From SAR116 cluster bacterium AG-337-N21 (GTDB taxonomy: Bacteria; Pseudomonadota; Alphaproteobacteria; Puniceispirillales; Marisalimonadaceae): a DNA stretch of 64,000 bases. Position numbers and translations under genes: made by a program. The stretch spans positions 30,868-94,867 of the forward strand of contig QBZZ01000006.1 of assembly GCA_003282145.1 (NCBI GenBank), given 5' to 3'. A model generated the notes under the pieces. That model did no database searches. It was not told the origin of the DNA and was given only the letters and a program-made list of their open reading frames with translations. The stretch's first letter is position 1. The number at the start of each line of letters is the position of its first letter. Positions 1 through 10,254 of this stretch are shown in pieces.

Positions 1-147
1 TGTATTAAAATGTATATTCATATTGTAAAACGATCTCCTTAAAATAGAGAAACTCAAAAGAAATTATTTGCACTAAAAAAATTTAAAGGCAATAATTTAG
101 ATGATAAATTAAAATAAATTTATTTCAATTATTACAAAGTAATTTTA

Positions 148-1191
148 ATGAAAAAAATAATATCTCCACATCTTGAGGTTAGGGAGGACTGGTTAAGTCA
201 ACTAATAGAAGAACCAATCTCACCTAATATGCCTATTATTGATCCACATCACCATCTTTGGAATGCAGGGTTTGGTAGATATTATGTTGAAGAACTATTA
301 GAAGATATACAGTTATCGGGTCATAATATTAGGGCAACTGTATACATTATGAGTTCGTCAAATACAACAATGTACGGCAAAGATGGTCCAGATGAATTCA
401 AGCCCCTAACTGAGATAGAATTTGCAACTAAGGAGGCTAAAAGAAGTGACCTCATTATCAATAATAAAGTTAAAGTCAACTCATCAATTGTTGGTTCACT
501 AGATCTAACTTTTGGCAATAAGTTAGAACCTGTAATTGAAAAAGCATTAGATATTAGCGAAGGAAGACTTAAAGGGATAAGAATGCTTTTAGCTTCCCAC
601 GCAGATCCAAGAATAACGTCAGGTGCAGTGAAATCAGATCTCAATCTTATGCTACATCCAAATTTTGTTGAAGGTGCAAGATGTCTTCAATCAGCTGGTT
701 TGTCATTAGACTTTTGGATTTATCACACTCAACTTAATGAAATGGAAAAAATAGCCAGAGCGCTTCCAGATTTAAACATAATTTTAAATCATATTGGCGG
801 GCCTATTCACCTTGGGGAGTATGAAGGAAAGCAAGCCCTAACCCATAGAGAATGGAGATCAGCTATGATGAGATTATCTAGATTACCAAATGTAAATGTA
901 AAATTAGGTGGTTTGGGAATGGCTGTAAATGGTGCCAAATTTCATTTGAATTCTAAGCCTCCACACTCAAAAGATTTATCTGAAATTTGGAAACCATGGA
1001 TTTATGAAACAATTAATATGTTTGGATTTGAAAGATGTATGTATGAAAGCAACTTTCCTGTTGATAAAGGGTCTTGTAGTTATGGATCTTTATGGAATGC
1101 GTTTAAAATAATTTCTGAAGACATGTCGGAAGAAGAAAAAAATAATTTATTTTATGAAAATGCTTCCAGAATATATAAAATAAAATTATGA
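148..1191 (+). CDS. Amidohydrolase family 2 (metal-dependent TIM-barrel hydrolase)
   Basis: 347-aa ORF; IIDPHHHLWN N-terminal metal motif, ILNHIGGP, C-terminal CMYESNFPVDK typical of amidohydro_2. Confidence 0.85.
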   Translation: MKKIISPHLEVREDWLSQLIEEPISPNMPIIDPHHHLWNAGFGRYYVEELLEDIQLSGHNIRATVYIMSSSNTTMYGKDGPDEFKPLTEIEFATKEAKRSDLIINNKVKVNSSIVGSLDLTFGNKLEPVIEKALDISEGRLKGIRMLLASHADPRITSGAVKSDLNLMLHPNFVEGARCLQSAGLSLDFWIYHTQLNEMEKIARALPDLNIILNHIGGPIHLGEYEGKQALTHREWRSAMMRLSRLPNVNVKLGGLGMAVNGAKFHLNSKPPHSKDLSEIWKPWIYETINMFGFERCMYESNFPVDKGSCSYGSLWNAFKIISEDMSEEEKNNLFYENASRIYKIKL

Positions 1192-1194
1192 TTA

Positions 1195-2247
1195 TTGTAT
1201 ATTGGGGTTAATCAAATGCAAGTATCTATTCTAGAACAATCTGTTTCAGTAGAAGGAAAGCCGCAGACACACACTATTCAAGATAGTATCAATCTCGCTA
1301 TAAAAGCAGAACAACTCGGTTATAAAAGATTTTGGGTGTCAGAACATCACAATCATCCAACGATAATAGGAAGTGCCCCCGAAGTATTAATGGCTGCTAT
1401 TGCAACTCAAACGAAAATAATTCGAATTGGAAGTGCTGGTATTATGTTGCCTCATTATGCTCCATTTAAAGTTGCAGAACAATTTAAAGTTTTAGAAGCA
1501 ATAGCGCCTGGCAGAATAGACTTAGGACTTGGTAGAGCTCCAGGTTCCGATGGTAGAACTGCTCTAGCTTTAAATCCAAATAGCAGAGAAGATAGCCAAC
1601 AATTTCCTGGTAACGTTAGAGATTTAATGGCTTGGGTATCTAATGAAAAATTATTAGAAGGACATCCGTTTAGACATTTAGTTGCTCAACCTGAATCTAA
1701 AACACATCCAGAAATTTGGATGTTAGGAACTTCAAACTATGGAGCCCAACTTGCTGCATACCTTGGAATACCATATTGTTTTGCCCATTTCATAACTGAT
1801 GGCCAAGGAATGAAAAATACTATCGATCTGTACAAATCAGAATTTCGTCCAAGCAAAAATTTTAATAAACCAGTTGTGAATGTTTGCCTGTGGGCTTTAA
1901 CTGCTAAAACAGAAGAAGAAGCGAAATATCTTTTTGCTTCCAGAGCAGCATGGAAAATTGGAAGAAACTATGGTCACATTGGACCAATAACTGACCCTGA
2001 TAATGCATTAAATATAATTAACGAAAATAATTGGGATGAACAGTATGATTTTATGTTCAAAAACTCAATTGTTGGCGAAACTAGCAACACCAAAGAGAAA
2101 ATCACAAATTTAGTAAAAACCAATAATGTAGACGAGATTGCGATTTTGACTTGGTGTCATGACGAAAAAGCAAGAACTCGATCATATGAATTATTTGCAG
2201 ATCAATTTAAATTAAAGGCAAAAAAATCTCTCCAAAAAACTTGTTAA
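1195..2247 (+). CDS. LLM-class flavin-dependent oxidoreductase (luciferase-like); true start may be ATG at 1216
   Basis: RFWVSEHHNHPTIIGSAPEVLMAAIA and GRIDLGLGRAPGSDGRT motifs. Confidence 0.85.
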   Translation: MYIGVNQMQVSILEQSVSVEGKPQTHTIQDSINLAIKAEQLGYKRFWVSEHHNHPTIIGSAPEVLMAAIATQTKIIRIGSAGIMLPHYAPFKVAEQFKVLEAIAPGRIDLGLGRAPGSDGRTALALNPNSREDSQQFPGNVRDLMAWVSNEKLLEGHPFRHLVAQPESKTHPEIWMLGTSNYGAQLAAYLGIPYCFAHFITDGQGMKNTIDLYKSEFRPSKNFNKPVVNVCLWALTAKTEEEAKYLFASRAAWKIGRNYGHIGPITDPDNALNIINENNWDEQYDFMFKNSIVGETSNTKEKITNLVKTNNVDEIAILTWCHDEKARTRSYELFADQFKLKAKKSLQKTC

Positions 2248-2302
2248 TAATTAAAAATCAAATATAAATAGTGACATTTCACTTATTATTTAGGAGTTTC
2301 TT

Positions 2303-2908
2303 TTGTTATCTATTAATAACCTTATATATAGTGTTAAGTTATTTCTTACTCTTTTTATTATATTAATATTTACCGGATGTTCTCAAACTGACATGAAAGA
2401 ATTTCAAAATAACACTCCTAAATTAGATTTATTTTCCTTTTTTGAAGGAGATACAATTGCTTATGGAATTTTTGAAGACAGATTTGGTAACCTAAAGAGA
2501 CAATTTCGCGTAAATATTAATGGAAAAGTTGCTAATCAAATTCTTACACTAGATGAAGATTTTTTGTATGATGATGGCGAGCAGGCAAAACGAATATGGA
2601 AAATTGAAAAGAAAATAGATGATAATCAAAAAATTGTATATGAAGGTCAAGCTGACGATGTTGAAGGTAAAGCTTCAGGTTTAATTTCGGGTAATGCTCT
2701 AAACTGGTCATATGATATCTACTTAAACATTAAAGGAAGTGATATAAAAGTTCATTTTAATGATTGGATTTATAAACAAAGTAAGGATTTAGCTATTAAT
2801 AGAGCCTATGTTAGCAAGTTTGGAATTAATATTGGTTCTGTAACTTTAGTATTTCTGAGAGGAGATACTGCTAATAAAATTGGTCCTTTGGATTTACAAA
2901 AATGGTAG
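2303..2908 (+). CDS. DUF3833-like lipoprotein
   Basis: Signal peptide with lipobox IFTGCSQ; LDLFSFFEGDTIAYGIFEDRFGNLKRQF pattern. Confidence 0.65.
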   Translation: MLSINNLIYSVKLFLTLFIILIFTGCSQTDMKEFQNNTPKLDLFSFFEGDTIAYGIFEDRFGNLKRQFRVNINGKVANQILTLDEDFLYDDGEQAKRIWKIEKKIDDNQKIVYEGQADDVEGKASGLISGNALNWSYDIYLNIKGSDIKVHFNDWIYKQSKDLAINRAYVSKFGINIGSVTLVFLRGDTANKIGPLDLQKW

Positions 2909-3464
2909 GGTTAGAATAACTTTGAGATTTCTAATTTTATTATTCATTATGTTTAATACAAACATAGCCTTGTCTGAAACTCAAAATCAGGTATTTAAAA
3001 ATAAAATTTCCGAAACTATTCTTGAAAAGTTTATTCCAAACTTTAAATTTGTTGGGCAAGCAACTTATAAATTTCTTTTATTAGACATATATTATGCAAC
3101 ATTAATTTCTGGAACAGGTCATTACCCTTCAGATAAATTCGCTTTAATTTTAAGGTATAACAGAGATTTTACAAAAAAAAGTGTTGTCAAAGAAACAGTT
3201 GAACAACTTCAAAAACAAAAAAAGTATAGTGAAAGTGAATTAATTGCCTTGAAGCAATTATTAAATAAAACTTTTAGAACTATTAAAAAAAATGATCAGT
3301 TCATTGCTATAAAATTATTAGATAAAGGTATATTCTACTTCAAAAATGAAAAGGTTTTAGAAACTATTGATATGGATTTTTTAGATTTGTTTTTTAATAT
3401 ATGGCTTAGAGAAAATAGCCAAGATCCTGATTTTACAAAATCACTTTTAGGTAAAGATAATTAA
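2880..3464 (+). CDS. Chalcone isomerase-like secreted protein (start probably downstream, near TTG 2921)
   Basis: Signal-peptide-like N-terminus; FVGQATYKFLLLDIYYATLI / LILRYNRDF pattern; overlaps preceding ORF. Confidence 0.5.
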   Translation: MVLWIYKNGRVRITLRFLILLFIMFNTNIALSETQNQVFKNKISETILEKFIPNFKFVGQATYKFLLLDIYYATLISGTGHYPSDKFALILRYNRDFTKKSVVKETVEQLQKQKKYSESELIALKQLLNKTFRTIKKNDQFIAIKLLDKGIFYFKNEKVLETIDMDFLDLFFNIWLRENSQDPDFTKSLLGKDN

Positions 3465-3476
3465 AGGAAATATTTT

Positions 3477-4016
3477 ATGCGTTTAAGTGCATTTTTTTTT
3501 GAAATTGTACCCATATCCGGTTTTTTTATTGGATCTCAGTATTATGATCTAATTATAGCAGCTTTTATTTCATTACTATTAAGTTTGTTTGTAATGGCTA
3601 CTTTTTATCTAGTAGAGAAAAGAATTTCTAAGTTTCAAATTTTTGCAATCTGTATGTCTGCTCTTTTTACACTATTTGCTTATTTATTTGAGAATGATCA
3701 ATTTGTAAAAATACAACCTACAATATTTAACGGTTTTTTTAGTTCAGTATTATTAATAGGAATTTTAAATAAAAAGGCAATGATGAAACAATTTTTTGGT
3801 TCTCAGTTTTTCCTAAATGACGATACTTGGTATAAATTAAGTTTAAGATGGGGATTATTTTTTTTATTTCTTACAATAATAAATGAAGTTGCCTGGAGAA
3901 ACCTAGAAACTGACGACTGGGTTTTTATAAAAGTCTTTATATTAACTCCCTTGATTGGAGTATTTATGCTTGCTCAACTACCACTTACTTTAAGGGGAAG
4001 AATTAAAGTTAAATAA
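3477..4016 (+). CDS. YciB/intracellular septation protein A family membrane protein
   Basis: Multi-TM; KIQPTIFNGFFSSVLLIG, LSLRWGLFFLFLTIINEVAWRN pattern. Confidence 0.8.
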   Translation: MRLSAFFFEIVPISGFFIGSQYYDLIIAAFISLLLSLFVMATFYLVEKRISKFQIFAICMSALFTLFAYLFENDQFVKIQPTIFNGFFSSVLLIGILNKKAMMKQFFGSQFFLNDDTWYKLSLRWGLFFLFLTIINEVAWRNLETDDWVFIKVFILTPLIGVFMLAQLPLTLRGRIKVK

Positions 4017-4057
4017 TTCTTAAAAATTAAAATATATTACAATATCCAATTAAATAA

Positions 4058-5227
4058 ATGGGAGATCAAATGAGTATTAAAATCAAAGATATAATTGTTC
4101 ATGTGATTAAATCAGAATTGGATATCCCTTTCGCTTTTTCACAAGGTTGGGTAAAAAAAAGATCTGCTACACTTGTAGAGATTAAAACTGATGAAGGGCA
4201 TACAGGTTGGGGAGAAGCTTTTTGTCAAGGATTAGAACCTCCTGAAATTTCGGCTGCTGTTATCGAAGCTGCGCTAAAACCCCTACTTTTAGAAGAATCA
4301 CCATTGGATATAGAGGTTCTTTGGCACAAAATGTATAATGCTACTAGAGACTTTGGTAGAAAAGGATCAGTAGTCTCGGGGATAAGCGCTGTTGATATTG
4401 CATTGTGGGATATTTTAGGAAAATTTCTCAATCAACCTATTCACCAACTATTGGGTGGTGCATTTAGAAAAAAAATTAAACCTTATGCTACTGGTTTTTA
4501 TAGAATTAAAGGTCAAGGAGAAGCAACAAGGTTAGCAGAAGAAGCTCTATCACATTTTGAAAATAAATTTGATCATATGAAGATTAAGCTGGGATTTGGT
4601 CTTCAAGATGATATTAAGTGTATGGAAGCTATATATAAAGTATTGGAAAATAAAAATGTAACATTAATGATTGATACTAATCATGCTTATGGAAGATCAG
4701 AAGCATTCACTTTAGGGGAAGCCCTTAAAGATTATAATTTACGATGGTATGAGGAACCAGTAACTCCTGAGGATATTCAAGGTTATACAGAGTTAAGATC
4801 AAAACTTAACATACCTATTGCAGGTGGTGAAAATGAACATACTCTTTACGGATTTAGGACACTATTTGAGGCTAAAGCTGTTGATATTGCTCAACCAGAC
4901 ATTGGATCCTGTGGTGGTATTTCTGGAGTAAGACACATTATTAATTTAGCTCAAAGTTTTGGTGTAGAAGTAAACCCACATGTATGGGGCTCTGCAGTTG
5001 CTCAGGCTGCGTCAATCCAAGTTATTGCATCTATTCCAACTACGCATCATTCAATTTATGCTCGATCTCCAATATTAGAATATGACCAATCAAGTCATCC
5101 TTTCAGAAGAGAGTTACTAGAAAATCCTCTTGAGTTAGACAACGGCATGGTCAATGTTTCATCAAAACCTGGTTTAGGTATTGAGATAAATTTAGACACA
5201 ATTAACAAATATAAGTGTAATTATTAA
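4058..5227 (+). CDS. Mandelate racemase/muconate lactonizing enzyme family protein
   Basis: Enolase superfamily: HMKIKLG, LMIDTNHAY, WYEEPVTPED, IAGGENEHT, IAQPDIGSCGGISG. Confidence 0.9.
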   Translation: MGDQMSIKIKDIIVHVIKSELDIPFAFSQGWVKKRSATLVEIKTDEGHTGWGEAFCQGLEPPEISAAVIEAALKPLLLEESPLDIEVLWHKMYNATRDFGRKGSVVSGISAVDIALWDILGKFLNQPIHQLLGGAFRKKIKPYATGFYRIKGQGEATRLAEEALSHFENKFDHMKIKLGFGLQDDIKCMEAIYKVLENKNVTLMIDTNHAYGRSEAFTLGEALKDYNLRWYEEPVTPEDIQGYTELRSKLNIPIAGGENEHTLYGFRTLFEAKAVDIAQPDIGSCGGISGVRHIINLAQSFGVEVNPHVWGSAVAQAASIQVIASIPTTHHSIYARSPILEYDQSSHPFRRELLENPLELDNGMVNVSSKPGLGIEINLDTINKYKCNY

Positions 5228-5238
5228 GATATTATAAA

Positions 5239-6342
5239 ATGATTGAATTAATAGATCCAATAATTAGTTGTAACAAGGTTGATATTTCAACGGGTCTTAA
5301 TGTTCACTATCTAGAAGCTTCCAAGAACAACAATAATCAGCCCATTGCTCTTTTACTTCATGGTTTTCCTGAGTTAAGTTTTAGTTGGCGAAAAATAATA
5401 CCAATTTTAGCTTATGAAGGCTTTAGAGTTATAGCGCCTGATATGAGAGGGTATGGCCTCACATCTGGAGGCACTAAAAAATATGATACAAACATATCTG
5501 AATACAGATTATTAAACCTGACTACAGATATACTTAGTTTGATCAGTGCACTTAAAATCAATAAAGTTGATTTATTAGTAGGACATGATGCTGGATCATC
5601 AGTCGCAGGAACGTCAGCCTTGATTAGACCTGACATATTCAAGTCAGTTGTAATGATGAGTGCTCCATTTACTGGCGCACCAAATATAGATAGTAATTTA
5701 TCATATCAAGATCCAATTCATAAAGACTTAGAAGAATTGAATCCTCCAAGAAAACACTATCAATGGTATTACTCTACCCCTGAGGCTAATAAAGACATGC
5801 ATCTGGATAGAGAAGGACTTCATAAGTTCCTAAGAGCTTACTATCATATGAAAAGTGCTGACTGGAAAGAAAACAATCCATATGAATTAGGTTCATGGAC
5901 AGCCATAAATTTGGCTAAAATGCCCGAATACTACATTATGAAGTTAGATCAGACAATGGTAGAAGCAGTTATGTCGCAATATCCAAAAGATAATTGTTAC
6001 GAAAATTGGCTAAATGACAAAGAATTGGAGATATATTCCAATAGTTTTCATTCCAATTCGTTTCAACCAGCTCTTAATTGGTATAGGTGCATGACATCAC
6101 CTTATCTAAATAGTGATTTGAAAGTTTTTTCAAATAAAAAAATTGAAGTACCTTCATGTTTTATTGCTGGAGAAAAAGACTGGGGGACTTTTCAAAAACC
6201 AGGTGCTTTAGATATAATGGAAAACACATTATGTACTAATTATTATGGTAGACATATTCTTAAAAATGCAGGACATTGGGTGCAACAAGAAAACCCTAAT
6301 GATGTAGCTGAAACATTATTAAACTTTTACAAAAATAATTAA
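5239..6342 (+). CDS. Alpha/beta hydrolase (epoxide hydrolase-like)
   Basis: LLHGFPELSFSWRKIIP, APDMRGYGLTSG, VGHDAGSSVAG nucleophile elbow, AGHWVQQENP. Confidence 0.85.
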   Translation: MIELIDPIISCNKVDISTGLNVHYLEASKNNNNQPIALLLHGFPELSFSWRKIIPILAYEGFRVIAPDMRGYGLTSGGTKKYDTNISEYRLLNLTTDILSLISALKINKVDLLVGHDAGSSVAGTSALIRPDIFKSVVMMSAPFTGAPNIDSNLSYQDPIHKDLEELNPPRKHYQWYYSTPEANKDMHLDREGLHKFLRAYYHMKSADWKENNPYELGSWTAINLAKMPEYYIMKLDQTMVEAVMSQYPKDNCYENWLNDKELEIYSNSFHSNSFQPALNWYRCMTSPYLNSDLKVFSNKKIEVPSCFIAGEKDWGTFQKPGALDIMENTLCTNYYGRHILKNAGHWVQQENPNDVAETLLNFYKNN

Positions 6343-6357
6343 TTTTTAGGTAGAAAT

Positions 6358-7251
6358 TTGACTTTCTCAATATCTGGAAATCTTTTCAAGGGTATCGGAA
6401 TAGCGAGTATAGGTGCTTTAATTTTATCACCTGATACTCTTTTCATGAGATGGTCTGAAATGGATATTTGGTCTATGTTAGCTTGGAGGGGAATTGAGAT
6501 GGGTGTCATCTTAGTTTTTTTTTCAAGTTGTTTTAAAATTTATAGACAAAACTTTAAGTATGTCTATTCGAATGTCGGTCTAGGTATAATTTGCAGTCAA
6601 ATTGTAAGCTCTTTTTTCTTTACATATGGTGTAGCCGAAACGTCAGTTTCTCTGATACTATTTTGTTTAGCAACCTCTCCTATTTTTGCTTCTATTTTTT
6701 CAATATTTGTCCTTGGTGAAAAAACAACTAATTCAACATGGATTACAGCTTTTTTTGCTCTAATAGGCGTAGGAATTTCTGTTGCCAACGGTGATGAGGT
6801 TTTGAATGCCCCTCAAGGTAGCGTTTTAGTAGGTACTATATGCGGAGTAGGAGCATCAGCAACATTAGGTTTAAGTTTAGTTCTACTTAGATATAAGCCT
6901 AAAATTCCTGCTATGACAGTTACAGGCATAAGTGCTTTGGGTAACGGTTTTATTGGCTTACTGATAGTATCGCCCGGATTGCTTTTCCAAGGAGATATAT
7001 TATCAATTTCATTATCTGGATTAATTATACTGCCAATATCATTTGCTTGCTTAACTTTTGCAACACGTTACACACAAGCTTCAAATATTGGCCTTTTAAT
7101 GTTGTTAGAAACTGCTCTTGGACCATTTTGGGTATGGTTAGGAACAAATGAAACGCCAAATATCTTTATGATTTTTGGAGGAGTTATCGTAATTTTAAGT
7201 CTTGCTTGGTATATTTTAGTTGACCAAGTAAAAATTTCTTTGCCAAAATAA
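6358..7251 (+). CDS. EamA/DMT-family transporter
   Basis: 10-TM-like hydrophobic protein with duplicated EamA layout; FVLGEKTTNSTWITAFFALIGVGIS. Confidence 0.8.
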   Translation: MTFSISGNLFKGIGIASIGALILSPDTLFMRWSEMDIWSMLAWRGIEMGVILVFFSSCFKIYRQNFKYVYSNVGLGIICSQIVSSFFFTYGVAETSVSLILFCLATSPIFASIFSIFVLGEKTTNSTWITAFFALIGVGISVANGDEVLNAPQGSVLVGTICGVGASATLGLSLVLLRYKPKIPAMTVTGISALGNGFIGLLIVSPGLLFQGDILSISLSGLIILPISFACLTFATRYTQASNIGLLMLLETALGPFWVWLGTNETPNIFMIFGGVIVILSLAWYILVDQVKISLPK

Positions 7252-7274
7252 TGACTATATTTTTGGATTAAGTT

Positions 7275-8897
7275 ATGTATGAAGTCAAAATAAAAGACTC
7301 CTATTTTGCGGCACAAAAAGATATGAAACTCATTAAAAAAACAATAGGTGAGTTTTTAAAAGAAGTTGCAACTACCAACCCTAACAATCAAGCCTTAGTT
7401 GAAATAGACCAAAATAATAAAGCAAATAGAAATTGGACTTATGAAGAACTTTATAATAATAGTTTAAAATTAGCAATTGCTTTATCAGGTCAGTTTAAAA
7501 AAGGTTCACGAGTAGTAATCTGGTCACCAAATAGTCCTGAATGGGTATTATTAGAGTATGCAGCAGCACTATCAGGAATAATAATTGTAACAGCAAACCC
7601 TTCCCTGCAAAAAAAAGAGCTTAAATATATAATTGAACAGTCACAATCTGAAGCTGTTTTTTACGTAAACAGTTTTAGAGGCAATAATATGAAAAAAATT
7701 GTTTTAGATGCAATTGAAGGTAATGAAAAAATCAAGAAAATAGTAAATCTTGAAAACGAAGGTGAATTATACTTTAAAAATCATACTAATAATAATTTAC
7801 CAAATGTTTATCCAAGCGATCCAGCTCAAATTCAATATACCTCAGGTACAACCGGATTTCCTAAGGGTGCAGTACTCACTCACTCTGGATTAATAAATAA
7901 TGCTTTTTTTTATTCAAATCGATGTGAGGTAAGTCAGAAGTCTTCCTGGATAAATATTATGCCATTATTTCATACTAGCGGATGTGGCATGGTAACACTA
8001 GGATGTTTAACTTCGAAATGTAGGATGATATTAACATCTTTTTTTGATCCAGAAAAAATTTTAAATCATATAAAAGATTTTGATGTAGACATTATCTTAG
8101 GTGTCCCAACTATGATTTTATCTATTTTAGAAGAACAAGAAAAGCAAAAGCATAAAATTAATTCTTTGAATTTAGTTAGTTGTGGTGGATCCAATGTAGC
8201 GCCTGAAATGGTAAAAAGAGTTCAGAAAGAATTCAATTGTAAGTTCTCAACACTTTATGGGCAAACCGAATATTGTCCAGTGATAACACAACATCATAAC
8301 AATGATAGTGTTGAGGATATATGCAATACAATTGGTCAACCAATTTCACATACTGAGGTGTCTATAAGAAGTATTAATAATAACAAAATTTGCCCAAGTA
8401 ATACTGTTGGAGAGATATGTGTTCGAGGACCAAGTACAATGCTTAAGTATTTTGCAAATAAAGAAGCAACTTCTGAAACAATTGACAAAAATAATTGGCT
8501 CCACACAGGTGACCTAGGTCGAATGGATAATAGAGGTTATGTAACAATAATAGGTAGAATCAAAGAAATGATTATTAGAGGAGGAGAAAATCATTTTCCA
8601 GCAGAAATTGAGAACGCTTTAAGAGAACATAAAAATATTTCAGATGTAGCAGTTGTTGGTATACCAGATAAAAAGTGGGGGGAACTAATAGTAGCTTTCA
8701 TAAAGTTTGAAGACAGTTTTCAAACTAATAAAGATGAGATGATTAAATTTTTTAGATCTAGAATGTCACCTCAAAAAACACCTAATTTGTGGTTTTCAGT
8801 AGATAAGTTTCCACTAACAGGATCAGGAAAAATACAAAAATTTATTTTAAAAAATAATTATTTAAAAAATAAAAATAATTTTAATGAAATACAATAA
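7275..8897 (+). CDS. AMP-dependent acyl-CoA synthetase/ligase
   Basis: YTSGTTGFPKGAVLTH, TLYGQTEYCPV, WLHTGDLGRMDNRGYVTIIGRIKEMIIRGGENHFPAEIE, GKIQKF. Confidence 0.93.
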   Translation: MYEVKIKDSYFAAQKDMKLIKKTIGEFLKEVATTNPNNQALVEIDQNNKANRNWTYEELYNNSLKLAIALSGQFKKGSRVVIWSPNSPEWVLLEYAAALSGIIIVTANPSLQKKELKYIIEQSQSEAVFYVNSFRGNNMKKIVLDAIEGNEKIKKIVNLENEGELYFKNHTNNNLPNVYPSDPAQIQYTSGTTGFPKGAVLTHSGLINNAFFYSNRCEVSQKSSWINIMPLFHTSGCGMVTLGCLTSKCRMILTSFFDPEKILNHIKDFDVDIILGVPTMILSILEEQEKQKHKINSLNLVSCGGSNVAPEMVKRVQKEFNCKFSTLYGQTEYCPVITQHHNNDSVEDICNTIGQPISHTEVSIRSINNNKICPSNTVGEICVRGPSTMLKYFANKEATSETIDKNNWLHTGDLGRMDNRGYVTIIGRIKEMIIRGGENHFPAEIENALREHKNISDVAVVGIPDKKWGELIVAFIKFEDSFQTNKDEMIKFFRSRMSPQKTPNLWFSVDKFPLTGSGKIQKFILKNNYLKNKNNFNEIQ

Positions 8898-8919
8898 TAT
8901 AAAATTTGAGGAATAAAAA

Positions 8920-9768
8920 ATGAAAACAGTTTTATATGAAAAAGATGGCCTGATTGGAAGGGTTACGCTGAATAGACCTGAAAAATTAAATGCTATAAAT
9001 GATGACATGCCTAGAGATTTAGAAGAAGCAATAACTCTTGCGAATGAAGACCCAGATATAAGTGTAATAATATTATCAGGAAATGGAAAAGCATTTTGTA
9101 GCGGATACGATTTATCTGAATACGCACAAGGAAATGAATCGAATAAATTTACCCAAAAAATGCCTTGGGATCCTATTAAAGACTATCAAACTATGTGGAA
9201 TGACACTCAACACTTCATGTCTATATGGAAATCGCTTAAGCCAGTTATTTGTAAAGTTCATGGTTTTGCAATTGCTGGTGGGTCAGACATTGCCCTTTGT
9301 TCAGATATGATAATAATGGCGGATAATGCTGAAATTGGTTATATGCCATCCAGAGTTTGGGGCACTCCTACAACAGCAATGTGGGTACATAGAATAGGTC
9401 CAGAAAAAGCAAAGAAAATGCTGTTTACAGGAGATAAAATAAATGGAAAAGAAGCGGAAAAAATTGGTTTAGTACTTGAATCAGTGTCACTGGAGAAATT
9501 AGATGAAAGAGTTGAAGCATTAGCCAATAGAATTAAAACTGTTCCCATAAACCAACTTGCAATGCAGAAAATGGTAATAAATCAGTACATGGAAACAAGT
9601 GGAATTACTCAAATGCAAAGATTATCAACAATATTTGATGGTATTTCCAGACACTCTCCAGAAGGAATTCAGTTTCAAAAAAGAGTAGAAGAAAAAGGCT
9701 GGAAAGAGGCGGTGAATGAAAGAGATCAAGGATTATACGATTGGTCAAAAAAGAAAAAATTTGATTAA
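8920..9768 (+). CDS. Enoyl-CoA hydratase/isomerase (crotonase) family
   Basis: LNRPEKLNAIN, GNGKAFCSGYDLSE, KVHGFAIAGGSDIALCSDMII. Confidence 0.92.
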   Translation: MKTVLYEKDGLIGRVTLNRPEKLNAINDDMPRDLEEAITLANEDPDISVIILSGNGKAFCSGYDLSEYAQGNESNKFTQKMPWDPIKDYQTMWNDTQHFMSIWKSLKPVICKVHGFAIAGGSDIALCSDMIIMADNAEIGYMPSRVWGTPTTAMWVHRIGPEKAKKMLFTGDKINGKEAEKIGLVLESVSLEKLDERVEALANRIKTVPINQLAMQKMVINQYMETSGITQMQRLSTIFDGISRHSPEGIQFQKRVEEKGWKEAVNERDQGLYDWSKKKKFD

Positions 9769-9772
9769 ATAA

Positions 9773-10171
9773 TCAAATTGAAAATTCACTTATTAATTTA
9801 GATCTATATTCTTTTGTTTTTTCATCAAGATTATTAAAGTCGCTACCCCAAACAGGTCCTGGCCAAGCAGCGTCATTTTTTTTTCTTAAAACAATGTGTA
9901 AATGTAATTGTGAGACAACATTACCCAACATTCCAATATTTACTTTGTCATATTTTTCTGCAGATTTGATAAACTTTTCTAAATCAATAGCAAAATTCAT
10001 CAAGTAATTCCTTTCATTGATATTTAAATCACTTAATTCAGTTAAATTTGGTTTGTTAGGTATCAAAACAATCCAAAAAAATTCTCTAGCATTCATAAGT
10101 CTTACCTGAAAACTTTCTAATTCTTTTACAAGTATTGTGTCACTTTCTAATCTCATATCTAATTTAAACAC
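9773..10171 (-). CDS. HIT-family protein
   Basis: HIT motif SQLHLHIVLR. Confidence 0.85.
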   Translation of the reverse strand: MFKLDMRLESDTILVKELESFQVRLMNAREFFWIVLIPNKPNLTELSDLNINERNYLMNFAIDLEKFIKSAEKYDKVNIGMLGNVVSQLHLHIVLRKKNDAAWPGPVWGSDFNNLDEKTKEYRSKLISEFSI

Positions 10172-10254
10172 TTCAAATTCCTATTGATTTAATCTAATTT
10201 TATATTGTCATAATTTTCAAGCTAGTTAACAGTTATAATATAAAGGATATTCTA

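Noticed and set aside
9083-9310. 75-aa plus ORF inside the crotonase gene
   Set aside because: Out-of-frame shadow of a strongly supported enoyl-CoA hydratase CDS.
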